The notes below the pieces were generated by a model. That model was not told where the DNA came from and made no database searches. It saw only the letters and a program-made list of their open reading frames with translations. Of a stretch of 64,000 nt of DNA, positions 34,601 to 44,121 are shown one piece after another; position 1 is the stretch's first letter; each line of letters starts with the position of its first letter. The DNA is from Clostridium sartagoforme AAU1 (GTDB lineage Bacteria > Bacillota > Clostridia > Clostridiales > Clostridiaceae). The stretch lies in contig NZ_ASRV01000127.1 of NCBI RefSeq assembly GCF_000401215.1, positions 1 through 64,000 on the forward strand, read 5' to 3'. The translations under genes were made by a program, and so were the position numbers.

Positions 34601-37600
34601 AATTTCACTTGCTTCTAGATTTATTGGCTGAACTTTTTCTAAGGCTTCTACATTTTGTGTAAAAAGCTCTGGATTAGTTTCAGCATAAAGTTTTGCCAAT
34701 TTTAATTTATGTCTCACATTGCCACTTAAATATTCATCTTGAGTTTCCCAGCCTTGAAGTAAATCATCTTTGCTATATTTTTCAGGATTTAAAAATATCA
34801 GACCTTTAAGTTCATTTATAATATTTTCTCTTGTGCTATCATAAATTTCTAGCATTAGAGATAAATCTACTGTTCCTTTTTCATTTAAACTTACTGTAAG
34901 AGCTTCAATGGCTGTATCTACTTCTGTTATCTTTTCAAGCGGCCGTATAGTTTGTTTAGTGAACATATCAGCTTTAGTAACATTTTTGTTTTCATCTACT
35001 ACTTCAAGGGAACATAAGAGAGGATAATCATTGTCATCTCTAAAAGCTGTATTATTGGTTCTTGCTGTTATATACCCATGATTTTTAACAAAGGTATCAT
35101 ACCGTTTATTTAATATTTCCTGTTTTTCTTTTAGCTCTTCTTGAGTGCAGCCATTTGTTTGAATATCTATTATTTCTCTAGTGATTTCTCTTATAGCATG
35201 GAGACCTTTTATCCTTTCTAAAGTCTTTCCTGTAGCTTCAATTTTTCTCATTACAGCATTTTCTCTATAATAAAGCTGATTATCTATAAAAGTATAAGTG
35301 TAGTTTCTCACATTAGGATCAGCAGGAATAAAATCTTCTGTAGCAGCTTCTTCTCTTTCAAAACTTACTATATTAGCATTTAGATTTTCAACTACTCTAG
35401 CTAAAGCTTCACTTAAATCAAAATTCTCATCTTCATTAACTAAGGCTGTGTATTTACTACCTTCACCAAACATTCTCTGATCAAAAACCATTTTCCCAAG
35501 AAGCATTTCTGGATTATCAAGGAAGTATTCATTTATAGGAACTCCATCTTCTGTTTTTGCTACATGAAGCCAATTTTCTTCTGTAACCTGTACCCTTTCT
35601 CTCTTTTGAAGAAATATAATATCCGCAGTAACATCTGTATTTGCATTTGATTTAAAGGCAGTATTAGGAAGTCTTATTGCTCCAATTAATTCTGCACGCT
35701 CTGCAATGTACTTTCTTACACTATTGTTTTCTTTATCCATAGTCCCTTTTGAAGTTATAAAACCTATGATTCCACCTGGTCTTACTTTATCTAAAGCCTT
35801 AGCAAAAAAGTAATCGTGTATTAAAAAATTATGTTTATCATATTTAGGATCATGAAGCTTATAATCTCCAAAGGGAACATTACCTATAGCAACATCAAAG
35901 AAATTATCTGGATAGTTATTTTCTTCAAATCCTTGTATTTTAATATCTGCCTTTTGATAGAGCTGCTTTGCTATTCTCCCTGAAATATCATCAAGTTCTA
36001 CTCCATATAACTTAGAGTCTTTCATGCTGTCTGGAAGCATAGAAAAGAAATTTCCAACTCCCATAGAAGGTTCTAAAATGTTACCTATTTTAAATCCAAA
36101 GCTTTCAAGTGCTTTATATATTCCTTCAATAACTGTAGGTGAAGTATAATGAGCATTAGGCGTTGATGCTCTTGCAGATACATAGTCTTCAGTAGTAAGT
36201 AGTGCTTTTAGCTCTGTATATTCGCTATTCCATCCTGTACTATTAATATCAAAAGCTTGAGCCATACCTCCCCAGCCTACATATTTAGCAAGTATTTTTT
36301 GTTCTTCTGCTGTTGCAAATCTATTTTCTTCTTCAATAACCTTTAAAGTTTTAATGGCTTCTATATTGTTTCTAAATTTAGTTTTAAGTCCTCCAACTCC
36401 AATTTCATCTTCTGGACTATAGTTGTAATTTATTTTCTCAGCTTTTTCTTTTGCATTTGTTTTTTCTTTAGTTTCAGATTTTCTATTAACTTCATTGTTA
36501 TTTAGCCAGCCTAAAATATTAGCTTCATAATTTTCTAATGTCCTGTTTTTATACTCTTCCCATTTAGAATTTTTGTTTTCAGATTTAATTTCATTATCTT
36601 TATCTGAAATATCAACTCTTTCCTCTTTGGTATCCGCTACATTTAGTGCTTCTTTATCCTTATTTTCAGGCATTAAAAAAGAGCCACTTTGTTGTGACTC
36701 AAAAATATCTATTTGCTTTATCTCATTTTGTAAACTATCTCGTGAAGAACTATCTCCTCTGCTGTTTCCTTTATTTTCTCCCTGTGTTTGAAGCTCTCCA
36801 TGGTGTTTTCTGGATTCATTATCGGATCTGTCTTCAACATTTGCTCTATTAATATTTCTAGCCTCTGATGTGCTTCCTCGTTCACTTGATGCATTTTCTC
36901 CATCAGCTCCCCTTGTGCTAGAAGTAAGCTGTATCTGTTCTGATGATTGTTCTTTAGATAATTCAACGCCATCTGACCGTATTTTCCTAATGGCGTCTGA
37001 TCCATTTCCTTGTTCTTTGATATTTGTATCTCTGGATAAAGTATTCCGTCTATCTCCTTGTAATTGAGATTTAAGTTCTCTTTCATAATTTTTTTCGCTC
37101 CTTTGCTCTCTCATAATTTTATATATTTCACTTTCAAATTCTCTAAGAATTTGCTGAGATATACTGCACACAGAATTTCCAAGTCTAAAAGTTAATGGTA
37201 GCGTATTAAAATGATTTATTACCATAAATGTATTTTCATCATTAAAGCTTGAGTCTTCTATTCCGCATCTTTTCGCCACCAAATAATTAACACTTTCTAT
37301 AATGGTTTGGGTAAAATAATTTATAAATCCTTCTTTCGGCAAATCTTCAAGCCAAGTTTCTTTAATATCTTCCTCATAACCATCAATTATATTATCAAAT
37401 TCCTCGTTAACTTTAATATCTGTAACACTTGATATTAGTTTCTCTATAGAATTACTATCTAAATTATACTTTTCATTTATGTTTTTTAAAAGCTTTATAC
37501 TGATTCCATCATCAAGCTTCCATAACTTAGGAATAGTGTGTTGTTCTCCATTGGTATCTTTGATATCAAATAAGTATGTTAATTTGAGTGTTGGCATAGA

Positions 37601-37846
37601 GGTATCAAAAACTGCTATACTTCTTGTTCCTTTATTTACATATCTTCCGACTTTTCTGTTCCATATCTCCATTGTAGCAACCATTGAAGCATCTGGTCTT
37701 TGAGCATAAATCAAAACTGCATTATCGAAGTTATACTTATAAATTCTTGCTGAAAAATCCAAGAATTCTTTCCATTCTTTCTTGTTAGATCTTACTATGC
37801 TTGTAATCTTCTCATATACTTCTTTAACCTCTGTTATTCTACTCAT
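31607..37846 (-). CDS. giant DNA methylase-helicase fusion (SNF2-like)
   Basis: This 2079-residue protein starts with an ArdC/LtrC-like region ([29 protein letters not shown]), followed by a low-complexity linker (about 245-480). A class I methyltransferase comes next: motif [10 protein letters not shown] (about 591-599), motif IV IGNVPFG (about 654-660, a variant of NPPF). A SNF2/DEAD helicase follows: Walker A HCVGAGKS (about 1270), VDEAHYYKN (about 1437) and [11 protein letters not shown] (about 1770). Such proteins are typical of conjugative elements and plasmids and may protect DNA or remove recipient defences. The variant catalytic motif makes active methylation uncertain. Confidence 0.92.
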   Translation of the reverse strand: MSRITEVKEVYEKITSIVRSNKKEWKEFLDFSARIYKYNFDNAVLIYAQRPDASMVATMEIWNRKVGRYVNKGTRSIAVFDTSMPTLKLTYLFDIKDTNGEQHTIPKLWKLDDGISIKLLKNINEKYNLDSNSIEKLISSVTDIKVNEEFDNIIDGYEEDIKETWLEDLPKEGFINYFTQTIIESVNYLVAKRCGIEDSSFNDENTFMVINHFNTLPLTFRLGNSVCSISQQILREFESEIYKIMREQRSEKNYERELKSQLQGDRRNTLSRDTNIKEQGNGSDAIRKIRSDGVELSKEQSSEQIQLTSSTRGADGENASSERGSTSEARNINRANVEDRSDNESRKHHGELQTQGENKGNSRGDSSSRDSLQNEIKQIDIFESQQSGSFLMPENKDKEALNVADTKEERVDISDKDNEIKSENKNSKWEEYKNRTLENYEANILGWLNNNEVNRKSETKEKTNAKEKAEKINYNYSPEDEIGVGGLKTKFRNNIEAIKTLKVIEEENRFATAEEQKILAKYVGWGGMAQAFDINSTGWNSEYTELKALLTTEDYVSARASTPNAHYTSPTVIEGIYKALESFGFKIGNILEPSMGVGNFFSMLPDSMKDSKLYGVELDDISGRIAKQLYQKADIKIQGFEENNYPDNFFDVAIGNVPFGDYKLHDPKYDKHNFLIHDYFFAKALDKVRPGGIIGFITSKGTMDKENNSVRKYIAERAELIGAIRLPNTAFKSNANTDVTADIIFLQKRERVQVTEENWLHVAKTEDGVPINEYFLDNPEMLLGKMVFDQRMFGEGSKYTALVNEDENFDLSEALARVVENLNANIVSFEREEAATEDFIPADPNVRNYTYTFIDNQLYYRENAVMRKIEATGKTLERIKGLHAIREITREIIDIQTNGCTQEELKEKQEILNKRYDTFVKNHGYITARTNNTAFRDDNDYPLLCSLEVVDENKNVTKADMFTKQTIRPLEKITEVDTAIEALTVSLNEKGTVDLSLMLEIYDSTRENIINELKGLIFLNPEKYSKDDLLQGWETQDEYLSGNVRHKLKLAKLYAETNPELFTQNVEALEKVQPINLEASEIDIRLGITWIEEGDIEKFIYETLGTPKYAQNSGSRYSSNEIKVHYNNFNASWVIENKGVDGYSVAATETFGTKRLNAYYIVEETLNLRTVTVKDRIEEIDTVRYVLNQKETMLAREKQNQIKEEFKNWIFRDPDRRKKYVEFYNENFNNIRLREYDGSHLTFPGMNPDIKLRQHQVNAIARILYGGSTLLAHCVGAGKSFEMIESGMELKRLGLSKKSIFVVPNHLTEQMGAEFLRLYPSANILVTTKKDFEKQNRRRFVSRIATGAYDAIIIGHTQFEKIPISKERQERMLNYQIEQMTYAIEATKRERGENWSIKQMEKFKKSLESELKRLLDESRKDDVINFEELGIDTMFVDEAHYYKNCAVFSKMRNVAGISNTRAKKASDMLMKCQYIHEINEGRGVIFATGTPISNSMTEMYVMQRYLQNHELERRGIQHFDAWAASFGEVVSSLELAPEGTGYRFRSRFSKFTNLPELMTLFKNIADVQTSDMLKLPVPKLKNDKYILVSSEPSEFIKHEMENYVERAERIRNGMVDPSVDNMLKITNEARLLGTDSRLINKEAINEPDSKVNRCIENIYEEYKKSETVKGTQIVFCDVGTPNSDGRFSVYDSIKAELINKGILENEICFIHDAKNEIQREELFSDMRSGNKRVIIGSTPKMGTGTNIQDRLIALHHLDCPYRPSDIEQREGRILRQGNINPEVNIYRYVTKDTFDSYLWQIVEQKQKFISQIMTSKSVARNCEDVDETVLSYAEVKALATGNPLIKEKMDVDNEVARLKVLKAAYDSQKYTMQDNFTFKYPKLINEAESKLECIIKDIDKRNMEDGKEFLITINGKLFDEREKAGTMLQSLYEKIPKGDELHVGNYRGFDLKLRKNLFFEKHELLIHGNLKYTVELGDSAHGNMLRIENMLNNLEGKMECIEEKIEEYKRNMEQSKIEYEKPFPYEEALKEKLSRQFELNSLLDLNKKEAEVMLDEDASNNEVDDVEVVKVEDCDEMAI

Positions 37847-38828
37847 CTAATACCTCCTTCCCCTGACTATCAAAATATAACTTTAGAGCTTTATCAATAA
37901 TCTCTTCAATTTCTGTCTGCTTAACTTCTGGTTTGAAATATTTGCTTATTAGCTTAGGCTTCAATTTTATAGTCGCAGGCTTGTTTGACTTTGCCTTTTT
38001 ATTAATTTCTCCTGAAAGAATTGAATGAGCTGTTTCTTCATCAAGTTTATTTTTTTCTGAATAATCCCTTAAGACTTGTGATTTCTTCAAATCAATTTTA
38101 AATTTATTTTCAATAAGTATAGCTTCAATAATATTTTGTTCATCTTCTTTTAAATATGAAAGTTCAACAGCTGCAAAGAATGGTATTTCTTCTATATCAA
38201 GTCTATCTTTTAATTCTTTTATAAGGTGACAAATCCTTAAATATCTTGATACTGTTCTTCCTGATAAATTAAAACTTCTTCCTGTTTCATCTGCACTTGT
38301 TAACTTCTCGCCTAATAGTCGAGAAGTTTCTTCAACCTTCATTTCATCAGCTTTTAGCATAGTTTCAATTTCTTTTAAAAGGTCTGTTCTTTTGCCTTGA
38401 GATGTTAGTGCTTTATGATGTTCTGATAAAGCAGCAGCTCTTTCTGAAAACAGCATATCAGTAAAGGACCTCTGCATAAGATTGGTTTCAGTTACTATAA
38501 GAATAGCTTCTTCATCGTCTATGTTTTCTTTTATAGATACAGGAACTTTGTTAAGTCCTGCAACCTTTGCAGCATTAACCCTATTATGTCCAGACAATAT
38601 CTCATAATTGTCTCCCTTTTTTCTTACTATAACAGGCACAATTATTCCTAACTCTTTGATGCTTCTAACCATATTATCAAATCTTTCACCCTCATATAAT
38701 TTGAAAGGATGATTTAAAAAAGGTATCAGTCTATCAATTTCAACTTCTATAACGCCAGAATTAGTATCACCTTTAACTTCACTGTCTCCAAACATATCAT
38801 CTAAGCTCATCAGCTTTCTCTCACTCAT
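37839..38828 (-). CDS. parB: ParB/Spo0J-family partition protein
   Basis: The ParB nuclease-like domain ([35 protein letters not shown], then [18 protein letters not shown]) and the HTH region ([20 protein letters not shown]) are clear. At 329 residues it is standard. It overlaps parA by 4 bp and the giant helicase gene by 8 bp. With ParA it segregates the element when it is excised or stabilises it. Confidence 0.92.
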   Translation of the reverse strand: MSERKLMSLDDMFGDSEVKGDTNSGVIEVEIDRLIPFLNHPFKLYEGERFDNMVRSIKELGIIVPVIVRKKGDNYEILSGHNRVNAAKVAGLNKVPVSIKENIDDEEAILIVTETNLMQRSFTDMLFSERAAALSEHHKALTSQGKRTDLLKEIETMLKADEMKVEETSRLLGEKLTSADETGRSFNLSGRTVSRYLRICHLIKELKDRLDIEEIPFFAAVELSYLKEDEQNIIEAILIENKFKIDLKKSQVLRDYSEKNKLDEETAHSILSGEINKKAKSNKPATIKLKPKLISKYFKPEVKQTEIEEIIDKALKLYFDSQGKEVLDE

Positions 38829-39610
38829 ATTGCAGCCACCTCCTTAGCAAATTCTCTATATGCAATAGATACTTTATTTTTAGAATCATATTCTATGGTA
38901 CTCTTGCTTTTCATATTAGCCTCGCCAACCTTAACTGAAGTTGGTATCTTATTTTCAAAAATATTTATTCTGCTTCCATAAGCATCCTGAATTATTGATA
39001 ACACTTCTTTTGAAAGCTTCATTCTTTCTGCATACATAGTTAAAAGTATTCCATCAACCTCAATCTTAGGATTTATTCTTTTCTTAACTCTTATAATATT
39101 TCTAAGAAGTAACTCCAAGCCTTTAGCTGAAAGATATTGAGGAGTAACAGGAATAATCACACTATCACAAGCAGCAAGTGCATTTATAGTAAGCATCCCT
39201 AGTGATGGAGAGCAATCAATAATTACATAGTCATAATCATTTTTTATTTCGTCAACAATAGATTTTAAAACAAGTTCTCTGCTCATAACATTAACAAGGG
39301 CTATTTCGATTGCTGATAGCTCTAAGCTACATGGAATAATATCAATATTTCCTGCCGAAATAATATATTCTTCCTTTTTAGGTAAGCTTTTTTCTTCAAT
39401 AGCTAGCGACATCAAGTTATATATTGTCGTTTTTATACTGTCCGTATTGTCATATCCAAAGCATACTGTTAAACTGCTCTGCGGATCGAAGTCTATAAGT
39501 AATACCTTCTTTCCCATTTCTGCTAATGCATATCCTAAATTTAAAGTTGTTACAGTTTTGGCTACACCTCCTTTTTGATTCACTATTGAAATTACTTTAT
39601 TACTAATCAT
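38825..39610 (-). CDS. parA: ParA/Soj-family partition ATPase
   Basis: The deviant Walker A is intact in VNQKGGVAKTVTTLNLGYALAEMGKKVLLIDFDPQSS, and Walker B in DYVIIDCSPSLG. At 261 residues it is a standard small ParA. It is the first gene of the leftward operon and lies back to back with the small repressor gene at 39781, with the shared 170-bp promoter region (39611-39780) between them. Confidence 0.95.
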   Translation of the reverse strand: MISNKVISIVNQKGGVAKTVTTLNLGYALAEMGKKVLLIDFDPQSSLTVCFGYDNTDSIKTTIYNLMSLAIEEKSLPKKEEYIISAGNIDIIPCSLELSAIEIALVNVMSRELVLKSIVDEIKNDYDYVIIDCSPSLGMLTINALAACDSVIIPVTPQYLSAKGLELLLRNIIRVKKRINPKIEVDGILLTMYAERMKLSKEVLSIIQDAYGSRINIFENKIPTSVKVGEANMKSKSTIEYDSKNKVSIAYREFAKEVAAI

Positions 39611-39780
39611 AAGATTCGCCTCCTTATTATTTTGTACACTTTTAAGTTTCCTTATAAACTTAATTATATCTTATGTCAATATTTTTGTAAACTGAATAGT
39701 TTCTATAAATCCAATAAAGTTGCTATTGTAAATTTTTTAGTGTATATTTGTATATATAATATCTAAAGGTGTGAATATTT

Positions 39781-39996
39781 ATGGCATTAACTATGGGTGA
39801 AAAAATTAGAATACTATTAAGGCGTAAAAAAATAACCATATCAGACTTAGCCGATATGGTTGGTACTTCTCGTCAAAATTTAACTAATAAATTGAATCGT
39901 GACAACTTTTCTGAGCAGGAATTAATTGAAATTGCTACAGCTCTTGGCTGCAAATTTGAAGGATTTTTTATTTTTGATGATGGGGAGAAAATATAG
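39781..39996 (+). CDS. small XRE-family regulator
   Basis: The 71-residue protein is almost entirely an XRE DNA-binding domain (MGEKIRILLRRKKITISDLADMVGTSRQNLTNKLNRDNFSE). AAAGGTGTGAATATTT precedes its ATG. It is divergent from parAB and probably controls both its own promoter and the transfer operon. Confidence 0.85.
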   Translation: MALTMGEKIRILLRRKKITISDLADMVGTSRQNLTNKLNRDNFSEQELIEIATALGCKFEGFFIFDDGEKI

Positions 39997-40017
39997 TATT
40001 TTCTCCCTAAATTTTAA

Positions 40018-40920
40018 CTAACTTAATTCATCTATTACATTTTGAATACTATGTAATGTTCCATTATTTAAACCATTATAATACTTTACATGTTCTTTTG
40101 TTGCTTCAAGAGCCTTTTTAAATTGCTCTTCTCCAAATTCCAATTTGATCTTTTCTAATAAATAGCGAGTAGCATATGTATTCATTGTTCTTGTATAACG
40201 TTGACCTTCCATCATTGCAAGAAAATTAGTAACATAATCACCTGCTGATCCAGCATTCATACCTGTTTCATCTGCAATTTTGTATTTTGCTTCATTACGA
40301 GTCAAGTTCCCATGATAAACCATTTTAACTATCTCATATGCTCTATGTGTCATTTCATTTGTTATTTTCATAGTTTCACGCCCCTCACTATTGCTGTTTA
40401 GAAAAGAATCTCTATATTTCCTCAATGTATCAAGAACCTCACTCCATATTTCTACCTTATCTCCTTCCACTATAAATACCTTCCCATGAGAATTACTAGC
40501 ATCTGTTTTCATCTGTGCGAAATTACCTCTAAAATCACTTACATAAGTGTCAGGATATTTTGTAGAATTCGAACATCTTTCCATTAATTCCTCATAACTT
40601 ACTACCCCTTGTTCCTCTTCAATTTTTAAAAATGCCTTAATTAATTTATGGTTATTTTGTTTTTCTCGATTTGCCCATACTGGAATCTTTCTGTTTGCTT
40701 TAGCATAATTGTTATCTTCAACTGTTTTAATTGCAGGAGTTGTTGTTTTTACAGTGTTAGAAGATAACTCTTTAGCGGCTTTTAAGAAACTATCACTAAT
40801 GTAATTAGAAAGTAGTTTTTCTATAATTTCCTCTTTATTTTCTTTGTTTAATGTTACTGCGAAATTAAATTTTTCTAAAATTTCAGCGTTAATTAAGCAA
40901 CTGAATGTACTCTTATCCAT
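40018..40920 (-). CDS. protein with a domain usually found beside HNH nucleases
   Basis: The ATG at 40920 follows AAAAGGGAGTATGTAT. Residues 1-50 look like a small helical DNA-binding segment. The centre (VSYEELMERCSNSTKYPDTYVSDFRGNFAQMKTD) and the C-terminus (RAYEIVKMVYHGNLTRNEAKYKI...GMNAGSAGDYVTNFLAMMEGQ) are like the modules that flank HNH nucleases in McrA-like proteins (DUF7226-type, from memory). No HNH motif is present, so it is not an active nuclease of that type. It lies between the partition locus and the Kiwa-like genes and may belong to either. Confidence 0.45.
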   Translation of the reverse strand: MDKSTFSCLINAEILEKFNFAVTLNKENKEEIIEKLLSNYISDSFLKAAKELSSNTVKTTTPAIKTVEDNNYAKANRKIPVWANREKQNNHKLIKAFLKIEEEQGVVSYEELMERCSNSTKYPDTYVSDFRGNFAQMKTDASNSHGKVFIVEGDKVEIWSEVLDTLRKYRDSFLNSNSEGRETMKITNEMTHRAYEIVKMVYHGNLTRNEAKYKIADETGMNAGSAGDYVTNFLAMMEGQRYTRTMNTYATRYLLEKIKLEFGEEQFKKALEATKEHVKYYNGLNNGTLHSIQNVIDELS

Positions 40921-40971
40921 ATATACATACTCCCTTTTTCTCTTTGATTCAATTATACATATCAAACACTA

Positions 40972-41011
40972 ATTTGTAAATATGTAATTGCAAATTATCA
41001 TATTTGCAAAT
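40972..41011. promoter_or_regulatory. three operator-like ATTTGYAAAT sites
   Basis: ATTTGTAAAT (40972-40981), AATTGCAAAT (40986-40995) and ATTTGCAAAT (41002-41011) are spaced 14 and 16 bp apart, about one and a half helical turns. They lie 50-90 bp upstream of the 40920 start, in the divergent gap before the kwaB-like gene. This looks like a repressor or activator array. A hairpin TCACC...GGTGA at 41051-41069, with a T-run on the minus strand, may end stray leftward transcripts. Confidence 0.5.
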
Positions 41012-41090
41012 TAAAAAATGCAATATATATTTTTTATATAAAATAAAAAATCACCCCTTAAAGCGGTGAAATCAAGAAAAGTATTAGCAT

Positions 41091-41118
41091 TTATCAAAAA
41101 TGTATCTTATGGTATAAT
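41091..41118 (+). promoter_or_regulatory. predicted promoter of the kwaB-like gene
   Basis: TTATCA (41091-41096) and TATAAT (41113-41118) with a 16-bp spacer lie 33 bp upstream of the kwaB-like ATG. The -10 box is perfect; the -35 box is weak. Confidence 0.5.
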
Positions 41119-41150
41119 ATTGATATTAATTCTAATTGAGGGAGGATATT

Positions 41151-42092
41151 ATGTCTTATACAATAATTGAAGAAGGAATAGCTAAAGCAAAAGAGATTCC
41201 AACTTGGAGTTCTGTTTTAGTTGAATATAATCATTCTAAACACCCTAATGAATATATTTGCTACGATATGAATTTTTCATCTGTTGATTTATTGTCTACA
41301 ACAATTACAGGTATGTGCGATGCTTTCTTATCTATTGTAAAAAAATATGATAAAAAAGTTATAGATTATACTGGAGAAAATCCTAAAAATGTAGTAGACA
41401 AGCTTTCAACTAACAATACTGTAATTTCAACCTGCTGGAATTTTTTAATTGAACATATAAATAATAGCGATGATACAACTAACTTCAAACATATAAAAGC
41501 CAATGCATATGTTTTTATTGGTTCATATACCTTAAGTGATGGTACTTCTGAAAATATATATCTAATAACAAGAAAAAATCCACTCCTTACATATAAAAAA
41601 GGACGTACTCCGATCTTTACATCTCAAAACAACACCATTGCTAAAGCAGATGAACCACTAGTTCAATTTAGTAAATCATTTGATGCCATTGTTTACAAAA
41701 ACACTATGTATATGATTAATAACAATTGTGAAAGCATATTTAACATGGAATACACTCATAAAATCCTATGTAAAAAGCACTTATCAGAACTAGAAGCCGC
41801 TAATATTATTGCTAATTTTGAGAATTATGATTCTTTTGCCTCTTCAGGACAAAATCCAAAAAAATTTATAACCTATGATGCTTCCATTGTTGAAAAACTG
41901 ACGCAAACAAAATGGAAAAACAAGTTAGCTAAGGACTTGAAAATCCCACTTGATTCTACAACAAAAAAATTTGATTTGCACGAAGAAGCAAATGCACGAA
42001 AATTTACTTTAGCAATTTGCGGTAAAACAAAATTAAATATGTTTGATGATGGTATTTGTGAAGTACCTAGCTCAACACCATTAATTATTTAA
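41151..42092 (+). CDS. kwaB: KwaB-like anti-phage protein (DUF4868-type)
   Basis: The ATG at 41151 follows GGGAGGATATT; an upstream TTG lies in that site. The 313-residue length equals KwaB. The middle and C-terminal part follow the DUF4868 pattern: NAYVFIGSYTL, then IYLITRKNP, PLVQFSKSFDAIVYKNTMYMINNN, ESIFNMEYTHK and ARKFTLAICGKTKL. In Kiwa systems KwaB works with the membrane protein KwaA, and a small membrane protein gene lies immediately convergent here. I infer a Kiwa-like defence pair, but the sequence match is by pattern and from memory only. Confidence 0.6.
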   Translation: MSYTIIEEGIAKAKEIPTWSSVLVEYNHSKHPNEYICYDMNFSSVDLLSTTITGMCDAFLSIVKKYDKKVIDYTGENPKNVVDKLSTNNTVISTCWNFLIEHINNSDDTTNFKHIKANAYVFIGSYTLSDGTSENIYLITRKNPLLTYKKGRTPIFTSQNNTIAKADEPLVQFSKSFDAIVYKNTMYMINNNCESIFNMEYTHKILCKKHLSELEAANIIANFENYDSFASSGQNPKKFITYDASIVEKLTQTKWKNKLAKDLKIPLDSTTKKFDLHEEANARKFTLAICGKTKLNMFDDGICEVPSSTPLII

Positions 42093-42645
42093 CTAAATAA
42101 AAAGGCTTATTTAATGGGGCTATTTCAATGGTATTACCTTTATTTGCACATAGATTTTTACAACTTATAGCTAATACTTGTATAGACTTTGTTCCTGGTT
42201 CTGGTACCCATACAAGTTCACATGTATAAAATTTATAATTTTTTAATTCAAATAACAAATTGGCATATACATTATTATTTCGAATGCACAGGAATGCAAG
42301 TATTCCAAAGTATATTATAAATTGTATAACACTATCCCACTTAGTAAAATCAAAAACAAATAAAGGTAGTATGTATGAAAGTAAAAATTCTGAAGTAATT
42401 CCTTTTTCTTGAGTTGCCTCAACTACTTTATACTTTCTATAATCAGAATTTTTTATATTTTTCATAGAAAACCAAATTATAATTATTGAACATAATATTC
42501 CTATTAAAATGCAGCATACCACAATATATTCAGTATAGATATATACTTTATTACTGATTAGACTCTTTATATCTATAAACAGTACTGTTATCCAAAGTGG
42601 TAAAAAAGATGTAAAAAACATTGCACTTTTAAAAAGTTTATTCAT
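42085..42645 (-). CDS. kwaA: KwaA-like four-helix membrane protein
   Basis: The 186-residue protein has four hydrophobic helices (about 7-27, 38-58, 88-106 and 108-125) and a cytosolic C-terminal domain, the topology of KwaA. The region between helices 2 and 4 (SEFLLSYILPLFVFDFTKW, then LAFLCIRNNNVYANLLF) resembles a pattern seen beside KwaB-like proteins. It overlaps the kwaB-like gene end by 8 bp in convergent orientation, whereas known Kiwa operons run in one direction. The match is moderate. Confidence 0.5.
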   Translation of the reverse strand: MNKLFKSAMFFTSFLPLWITVLFIDIKSLISNKVYIYTEYIVVCCILIGILCSIIIIWFSMKNIKNSDYRKYKVVEATQEKGITSEFLLSYILPLFVFDFTKWDSVIQFIIYFGILAFLCIRNNNVYANLLFELKNYKFYTCELVWVPEPGTKSIQVLAISCKNLCANKGNTIEIAPLNKPFYLVK

Positions 42646-43003
42646 CTTACTTCTCCTCTTTTTTCCTCATTATATCATAATCTATGCTTCTAGTAACACT
42701 AAAATTCCCATTTAAACATATACACTTTTCTTAAAATCATCTCTCCTCCCATTAGTCATTCATAATTAGTATATTTTTTGCACTTAATAAATAATTCGTA
42801 TTCTAAAACAAAAAGTTCAAATTTTTCAATTTGAACTTTTTAGTAATAATTTTATTAAAGATTATTTTATTGTTTTACATATCTACTTTCACCATATCAA
42901 ATCCCCACTCTAACCTTAACGCCCTGAATAAATTCTTTATTTCTAAAATCATCACCATTTGTGTTGAAGTTATAAAATCTTGCAAAGTGAGTAAATTCAA
43001 TGA
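42646..43003. other. intergenic stretch left of the rlmD remnant, with a terminator hairpin
   Basis: A perfect 12-bp stem (42810-42821 and 42830-42841; AAAAAGTTCAAA and TTTGAACTTTTT) looks like a bidirectional terminator. From 43003 leftward to a stop at 42897, a frame out of phase with rlmD reads FTHFARFYNFNTNGDDFRNK and EFIQGVKVRVGI, which looks protein-like but has no start. I cannot explain that short segment. Confidence 0.4.
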
Positions 43004-43056
43004 TTATAACAAATCCTTGCGACGTATTCCTACTACGCACTCCACATGCGCAGTAT
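43004..43056 (-). pseudogene. stranded original 3' end of rlmD
   Basis: Read leftward, the 13-bp core and what follows translate as HTAHVECVVGIRRKDLL, with a stop at 43004-43006. The same frame in the intact rlmD ends [13 protein letters not shown]. Thus the old gene end was pushed 15 kb away when the element inserted, and the element supplied a replacement. The pre-integration gene would have ended VECVVGIRRKDLL. Confidence 0.85.
43044..43056. repeat. attL: att core, left copy
   Basis: acatgcgcagtat, identical over 13 bp to the copy at 58021-58033. Flanks differ on both sides (tcc/catg here, tct/gcgg on the right), so the identity ends exactly at the core. It encodes the HTAHV codons of rlmD on the minus strand. 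Confidence 0.9.
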
Positions 43057-43182
43057 CATGACACCATTTTATTTTTCATTACTAATCATTATTTATGATT
43101 ATTCAGAACCCCAGTGAAATCAAGGGTTTTAAAGGAAACACAAATATTTTTTATTACTTATCATTACTCATTATTATACTAA

Positions 43183-43238
43183 AAAACTTCTGCGTGGTGG
43201 ACATATCGTGGACACTGACCACCAAAGCAGAAGTTTTT
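43183..43238 (-). terminator. large hairpin terminating the element's operon
   Basis: AAAACTTCTGC and GCAGAAGTTTT flank GTGG and CCACC, making a long imperfect stem just after the stop at 43237. It closes the leftward operon before the left end of the element. The same DNA carries the left integrase arm-type repeats. Confidence 0.65.
43197..43214. repeat. probable integrase arm-type sites, left end
   Basis: GTGGACA at 43197-43203 and 43208-43214, repeated at exactly 11 bp. The same 7-mer pair with the same spacing occurs at 57932-57949 near the right end. Both ends of an integrated element carrying the same short repeats with the same phase is what tyrosine-recombinase arm sites look like. 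Confidence 0.7.
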
Positions 43239-43536
43239 ATTTGTTTTCAGGTGTATATCCAACATATTCATAGAACTTCTTGGGTGAAATGTAATAGGAA
43301 TATTTGTTGGACATTTTAAAAGCTGTACCGAAGGGAAGCAATCCCCTTTGAAGACCAACCCTGACAAATTGCTGTGATTTACCCATGATCTTTGCAGCTT
43401 CTTTGACTGTGATTATATTTCCATCCTGGTATTTGTCCAACAGATCCTTCTTGGTCTGTTCCAGGAATTCTTCAATTGTCATTCCAGTGAAGGTTTGGAT
43501 CACTTTTATTGTTTCATCTGATATTTCTATATTCAT
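43237..43536 (-). CDS. helix-turn-helix DNA-binding protein
   Basis: The ATG at 43536 follows GGAAGGGGTTTTGTTGCTT. Its 99 residues include a central HTH (GNIITVKEAAKIMGKSQQFVRVGLQRGLLPFGTAF), similar to excisionase or MerR-type folds. A second Xis-like gene already lies at 55.3 kb, so this protein may be a regulator of late genes instead. It is the last gene of the operon. Confidence 0.7.
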   Translation of the reverse strand: MNIEISDETIKVIQTFTGMTIEEFLEQTKKDLLDKYQDGNIITVKEAAKIMGKSQQFVRVGLQRGLLPFGTAFKMSNKYSYYISPKKFYEYVGYTPENK

Positions 43537-43559
43537 AAGCAACAAAACCCCTTCCCATT

Positions 43560-43580
43560 ACTCATATAATCTTCATATAA
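43560..43580 (-). promoter_or_regulatory. repeated leader motif, copy A
   Basis: ACTCATATAATCTTCATATAA differs at one base from 43844-43864. It lies just upstream of the ribosome site of the 43536 gene. It contains two tandem TTATATGA units on the minus strand. It may be an element-specific promoter or processing signal, perhaps for the element's own sigma factor. Confidence 0.5.
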
Positions 43581-43638
43581 AGGTTTTTATTATGATTTGG
43601 TGTATTTGTTCATTGAAGATATTAAAGGGGCATACCAA

Positions 43639-43821
43639 TCAAATTTGAAGGGTGTTTTCATACCTGGTTATTTTCCCATCTTTATCAGGTTCAGGATCAA
43701 CCATTTTGAAAAACTCTTTGAATTCTTTCTTTACCCATTCAGGGGAATTGTTTTTAATATGCCATTGTTCATCTTCACCAATGTATGAATATCCTTCTTT
43801 CATGAATTTAGGTTCTTCCAT
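43639..43821 (-). CDS. small hypothetical protein (60 aa)
   Basis: The 60-residue sequence (MEEPKFMKEGYSYIGEDEQWHIKNNSPEWVKKEF) is highly charged, with an AGGAAGGGGATTTGATGGC ribosome site. No family is recognised. Its leader shares the repeated motif of the next gene, so the two may be regulated together. Confidence 0.6.
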   Translation of the reverse strand: MEEPKFMKEGYSYIGEDEQWHIKNNSPEWVKKEFKEFFKMVDPEPDKDGKITRYENTLQI

Positions 43822-44121
43822 GCCATCAAATCCCCTTCCTAAAACTCATATAATCATCATATAAGCATTTTATATTATTCATTGAAGTATTTTACCCTTT
43901 ACACAAGGAAGTTCTTCAAAAGTCTTATTCTGCTTGATGTAATAGGTTCATTTTGTTCAAACAAGTTCAATTTTATAATACCACCAATAATTACCATTGT
44001 AAATCTAAATTATCTGAAAATTTCTAAGTCATATATTGCCCATATAACCGTTTCAATAAAGGTCTTGATGTAATATATCCCTTGAAAAAGCACCTTGCAA
44101 GATGCAAAGTGCCTGATCAAT
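43822..44121 (-). other. 300-bp gene-poor stretch with leader repeat copy B and a terminator
   Basis: It holds ACTCATATAATCATCATATAA (43844-43864), the second copy of the leader motif. It also holds a hairpin GCAC-TTGCA/TTGCAA-GTGC at about 44089-44115, with a T-run on the minus strand, which terminates the long surface-protein gene. I see no further gene. Confidence 0.6.

Noticed and set aside
36573-37086. Frames opposite and overlapping the Ser/Arg-rich linker of the giant helicase
   Set aside because: They lie within the continuous 2079-residue frame, which has methylase and helicase motifs on both sides.
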